A stretch of 64,000 nucleotides of DNA from Streptomyces avicenniae (GTDB taxonomy: Bacteria; Actinomycetota; Actinomycetes; Streptomycetales; Streptomycetaceae): positions 352,840-416,839 of the forward strand of contig NZ_JOEK01000003.1 in assembly GCF_000719135.1 (NCBI RefSeq), given 5' to 3'. Each line of letters starts with the position of its first letter. Position 1 is the stretch's first letter. The position numbers and the translations under genes were made by a program. The notes below the pieces were generated by a model. The model was not told where the DNA came from. It ran no database searches and worked only from the letters and a program-made list of their open reading frames with translations. This document shows, one piece after another, positions 61,965 to 64,000 of the stretch.

Positions 61965-62816
61965 TCAGCGCAGGTCACGCACCCTCTCCACCGCCTCACG
62001 CGCCGCCCGGCCCAGCGCCAGGTCCACGTCCAACTGCCGCGTGTCCCACCGCCGCGTCGCGCCGAAGACGGCGACCGCGTACCGCCCCCCGTCCGGGTAC
62101 GCGACCACGCCCGCCTCCATGTGCAGGCCGGGCAGCGTCCCCGTCTTCCCCGTCACCACCACCTCGGGCGGGAACGCCGCCCGCAGCCGCGTCCACGCCA
62201 TCTGCCGCCCCATGAGCCGCCGCACGAGCGCGCACGCCTCGGCCGGGCCCGCCTCGTCCCGCCACAGCAGCGCCATCAGCCGGGTGATCTCCCGCGGCGT
62301 GCTCGACGTCGTGTGCGCCGGGTCGAAGACGCGCAGCGCACGCTTCCGCCCGTCGGGCAGCCCCGGGTAGACGGCCGCGAACTCCGCCGCGTCCCGCACG
62401 CCGACGTCCGCGAACATCGACTCAAGCACCTCGCGCGGCCCGCCGATCACCCGCGTACGCCCCATGCCCAGCTCGGCGGCCAGCACCGCCAGCAGGTCGG
62501 GCCCGACCCGGCGCAGCAGCAGGTCGGACGCCGTGTTGTCGCTCAACGCCAGCGAGAAGTACGCCAGGTCGCGCAGCGACAGCTCCACGTCGTCCGCGCA
62601 GTCCGCGAGCCCCCAGCCGCCCAGCCGGTCGGGCGCCCGCGCCACGACGCGCTCCGCCGGGTCGAGCTGCCCGGCCGCCACCTGCCGCGCGAACTCCAGG
62701 ACGAGCAGCACCTTCAGGAGCGACGCGATCACCACCTGCTCGTCCGCCCCCGCGCCCACCTCCCCCTCGCCGTCGATGTCCCGCACGTGCAGCCTGATGT
62801 CCGCGATCTGAGCCAT
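61965..62816 (-). CDS. Class A beta-lactamase-like serine hydrolase
   Basis: 283 residues. S-x-x-K as ASLLKVLLVLEFARQ (Ser32, Lys35), SDN as ALSDNTASDLLL, and KTG as VTGKTGTLPG: all three active motifs of PBP/beta-lactamase folds. No signal peptide is seen, unlike periplasm- or wall-acting enzymes, so a cytosolic esterase or amidase role is possible. It is divergent from a LysR gene, 24 nt between starts. Confidence 0.82.
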   Translation of the reverse strand: MAQIADIRLHVRDIDGEGEVGAGADEQVVIASLLKVLLVLEFARQVAAGQLDPAERVVARAPDRLGGWGLADCADDVELSLRDLAYFSLALSDNTASDLLLRRVGPDLLAVLAAELGMGRTRVIGGPREVLESMFADVGVRDAAEFAAVYPGLPDGRKRALRVFDPAHTTSSTPREITRLMALLWRDEAGPAEACALVRRLMGRQMAWTRLRAAFPPEVVVTGKTGTLPGLHMEAGVVAYPDGGRYAVAVFGATRRWDTRQLDVDLALGRAAREAVERVRDLR

Positions 62817-62828
62817 GCCCCCATCGTC

Positions 62829-62834
62829 TATCGT
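62829..62834 (+). promoter_or_regulatory. -10 hexamer of leaderless LysR gene
   Basis: TATCGT ends 6 nt before the GTG at 62841, inside the 24-nt gap between the divergent starts. Confidence 0.45.
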
Positions 62835-62840
62835 CGCCCC

Positions 62841-63794
62841 GTGGACCTCTCCCGCCACCTGCGCCACTTCCTCGCCGTGGCCGACGAGCTGCACTTCGGC
62901 CGGGCCGCGGAACGGCTCGGCATGGCCCAGCCACCGCTGAGCCAGTCCGTGCAGCGCCTCGAACGGGAGCTGGGCGTCGAGCTGTTCGACCGCTCCCGCC
63001 GCAGCATCACCCTCACCCCCGCCGGGCGGCTCCTGGTGGACGAGGCGCACGGCGTCCTCGCGGCCGACGCCCGGCTGCGCGCCGTGATGACGGGCGTACG
63101 GGACGGCTCGCTCGGCACGCTGCGCGCCGGGGTCCCGCCCGACACACCCGCCACCGCCCTGCGCGAGCTGCTGCGCCGCACGGCCGGGCAGGCGCCAGGA
63201 CTTGAGGTGGACCTGCACGAGCTGACGTCGGCCGAGCAGGCGCGCGCGCTCGCCGAGGGGCGGCTCGACGTCGGCCTGCTCCAGCAGCCGTTCGAGGCGC
63301 CGGAGCTGACGCGCGGCCCGTCCGTCGCCCACCGCGTCGGCGTCGTCGTCCCGCGCCTGTCGCCCCTGGCACGCCGGGACGCCCCGGCGCTCGCCGACCT
63401 CGCGGGCCACGCCCTGATCCTCCCGCCGCGCGCCGCCGCGCCCGGCTGGCACGACCACGTCCTCGACACCTGCCGCGAGCACGGCTACGCGCCGCCCCGC
63501 GTACGGCACGCGGGCAACCCCGACTTCGCCCTCGGGCTGGTCCTGGCCGGGCAGGGCGTGGCCCTGGCGCCGGAGGAACTGGCGCGCAGGCAGCCGCGCG
63601 TGGCCTGGCGGCCCCTGGCCGGGCAGCCGCTGACCGCGACGGTGACGCCGGTCTGGCCGAGCCGTTCGCCGCATCCGGCCGCGCCCCGTTTCGCCGCGGT
63701 CGCGGCCGACGTCCTGGCCGGGGCGCCGCGGGACGCCGTCGAGCTGACCTCGCCGGAGGCGCCGGCCCCCTGGACGGTCGTCTACACGGCGTAG
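62841..63794 (+). CDS. LysR-family transcriptional regulator
   Basis: 317 residues. Winged HTH LRHFLAVADELHFGRAAERLGMAQPPLSQSVQRLERELGVELF split at residues 7-50, then a periplasmic-binding-like effector domain (about 90-290). It is divergent from the beta-lactamase-like gene, the AmpR-ampC arrangement, so it likely controls that gene. The C-terminal 25 residues are family-external. Confidence 0.9.
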   Translation: MDLSRHLRHFLAVADELHFGRAAERLGMAQPPLSQSVQRLERELGVELFDRSRRSITLTPAGRLLVDEAHGVLAADARLRAVMTGVRDGSLGTLRAGVPPDTPATALRELLRRTAGQAPGLEVDLHELTSAEQARALAEGRLDVGLLQQPFEAPELTRGPSVAHRVGVVVPRLSPLARRDAPALADLAGHALILPPRAAAPGWHDHVLDTCREHGYAPPRVRHAGNPDFALGLVLAGQGVALAPEELARRQPRVAWRPLAGQPLTATVTPVWPSRSPHPAAPRFAAVAADVLAGAPRDAVELTSPEAPAPWTVVYTA

Positions 63795-63916
63795 CGCGCC
63801 CGCGCGCGTCCGATTCCCCACCTTGAACGGCCTGTTCTCGTCGTTGTGGCCCGCTGCGCGGCGTCGTTATGGTGGCTCGGCTGAACGTGATCGCCTGGGT
63901 ACAGGGGGTGGGGTTC
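63795..63916. other. Intergenic region before second RHS gene
   Basis: 122 nt. A purine-rich AGGGGGTGGGG site at 63903-63913 precedes the GTG at 63917 and matches the AGGGGGTAGG before the RHS gene at 21296, evidence that the two upstream regions are related. Confidence 0.5.
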
Positions 63917-64000
63917 GTGGGGCGTCCGTCCGACTGGAGTCCGTTGGGGCTCGACGGTGATCCGACGCCGGGTGATCCGGCGGAGGTGCGTGAACTCGCG
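63917..64000 (+). CDS. Second RHS-type gene, first 28 codons only
   Basis: The frame from the GTG at 63917 reads VGRPSDWSPLGLDGDPTPGD and on to EVRELA at the window edge. It matches the start of the RHS protein at 21296 (ARPADWSPVGMESDPTPGDP, EVRELA) at most positions. The gene is cut by the window end, so its length and tip are unknown. An in-frame GTG at 63908 is a less likely start. Confidence 0.75.
   Translation, partial: MGRPSDWSPLGLDGDPTPGDPAEVRELA

Noticed and set aside
1..64000. tRNA, rRNA, CRISPR arrays, insertion sequences or integrase/attachment sites around the accessory blocks.
   Set aside because: No transposase or integrase frames, no spaced direct repeats of CRISPR type and no tRNA-like cloverleaf were seen by reading; short attachment repeats could be missed without a search.

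Overview
The window is high-GC DNA from a streptomycete-like actinomycete. The evidence is third-position GC bias throughout, GTG and TTG starts with AGGAGG-type ribosome sites, many starts 6-7 nt after a TANNNT hexamer (leaderless style), WhiJ-type XRE/DUF397 loci, and an acyl-CoA carboxylase epsilon subunit. The housekeeping order is deoC-aldehyde dehydrogenases / PH-domain protein / phosphohexomutase-purine nucleoside phosphorylase / GGCT / LpdA-like flavoprotein / DeoR regulator / biotin carboxylase / Maf / AccE / PccB / BirA / adenylate cyclase / enoyl-CoA hydratase / GGDEF / hutH / L,D-transpeptidase. From memory this matches the S. coelicolor SCO4914-SCO4934 neighbourhood (not checked here), so the rest can be read as accessory material inserted into a conserved backbone.

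Layout: 1-1.9 kb holds a truncated Imm50-like immunity gene, a nucleoside deaminase and a methyltransferase. 1.9-8.6 kb holds an EF-hand protein, a deoxynucleoside catabolic operon, an ankyrin protein, a PH-domain protein and an SDR. 8.6-10.8 kb is a regulatory cassette (Cys-rich protein, one-helix membrane protein, RsbW-like ATPase, XRE-DUF5753, DUF397). 11.0-17.7 kb is a lasso peptide cluster with its divergent TPR regulator. 17.8-21.1 kb holds unknown genes, a P-loop kinase, an SDR and a GNAT. 21.3-26.3 kb holds a 1511-residue RHS polymorphic toxin/adhesin and a small partner. 26.3-32.8 kb is backbone. 32.8-35.6 kb is a second, partly decayed copy of the regulatory cassette with two DUF397 genes. 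35.6-42.4 kb is an unassigned sugar / ATP-grasp / aminotransferase / phosphatase / MurG-like cluster. 42.6-60.9 kb is backbone. 60.9-64.0 kb holds a Tat-exported metallo-hydrolase, a divergent beta-lactamase-like/LysR pair and the first 28 codons of a second RHS gene.

The main find is the lasso cluster at 12535-17699: precursor, cyclase, RRE protein, peptidase, then two methyltransferases of the protein-L-isoaspartate O-methyltransferase (PIMT) superfamily. The predicted 19-residue core GSNNFDTADDTQYVKSEDD puts an Asp-Thr pair (D6-T7) inside a Gly1-Asp9 ring. This is the arrangement expected for aspartimide-bearing lasso peptides made with a PIMT (cellulonodin-2 and lihuanodin class). A second methyltransferase, a second Asp-Thr pair outside the ring, a very acidic tail and no linked exporter set it apart.

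Other points worth following are: a 12-bp palindrome shared by the deoC and purine nucleoside phosphorylase promoters; an in-frame TGA in the DegT aminotransferase; an RmlC-like protein lacking its catalytic His; a nonsense codon in the second regulatory cassette; and a perfect 16-bp inverted repeat over the promoter of a two-component system. No tRNA, rRNA, CRISPR array or insertion sequence was seen.
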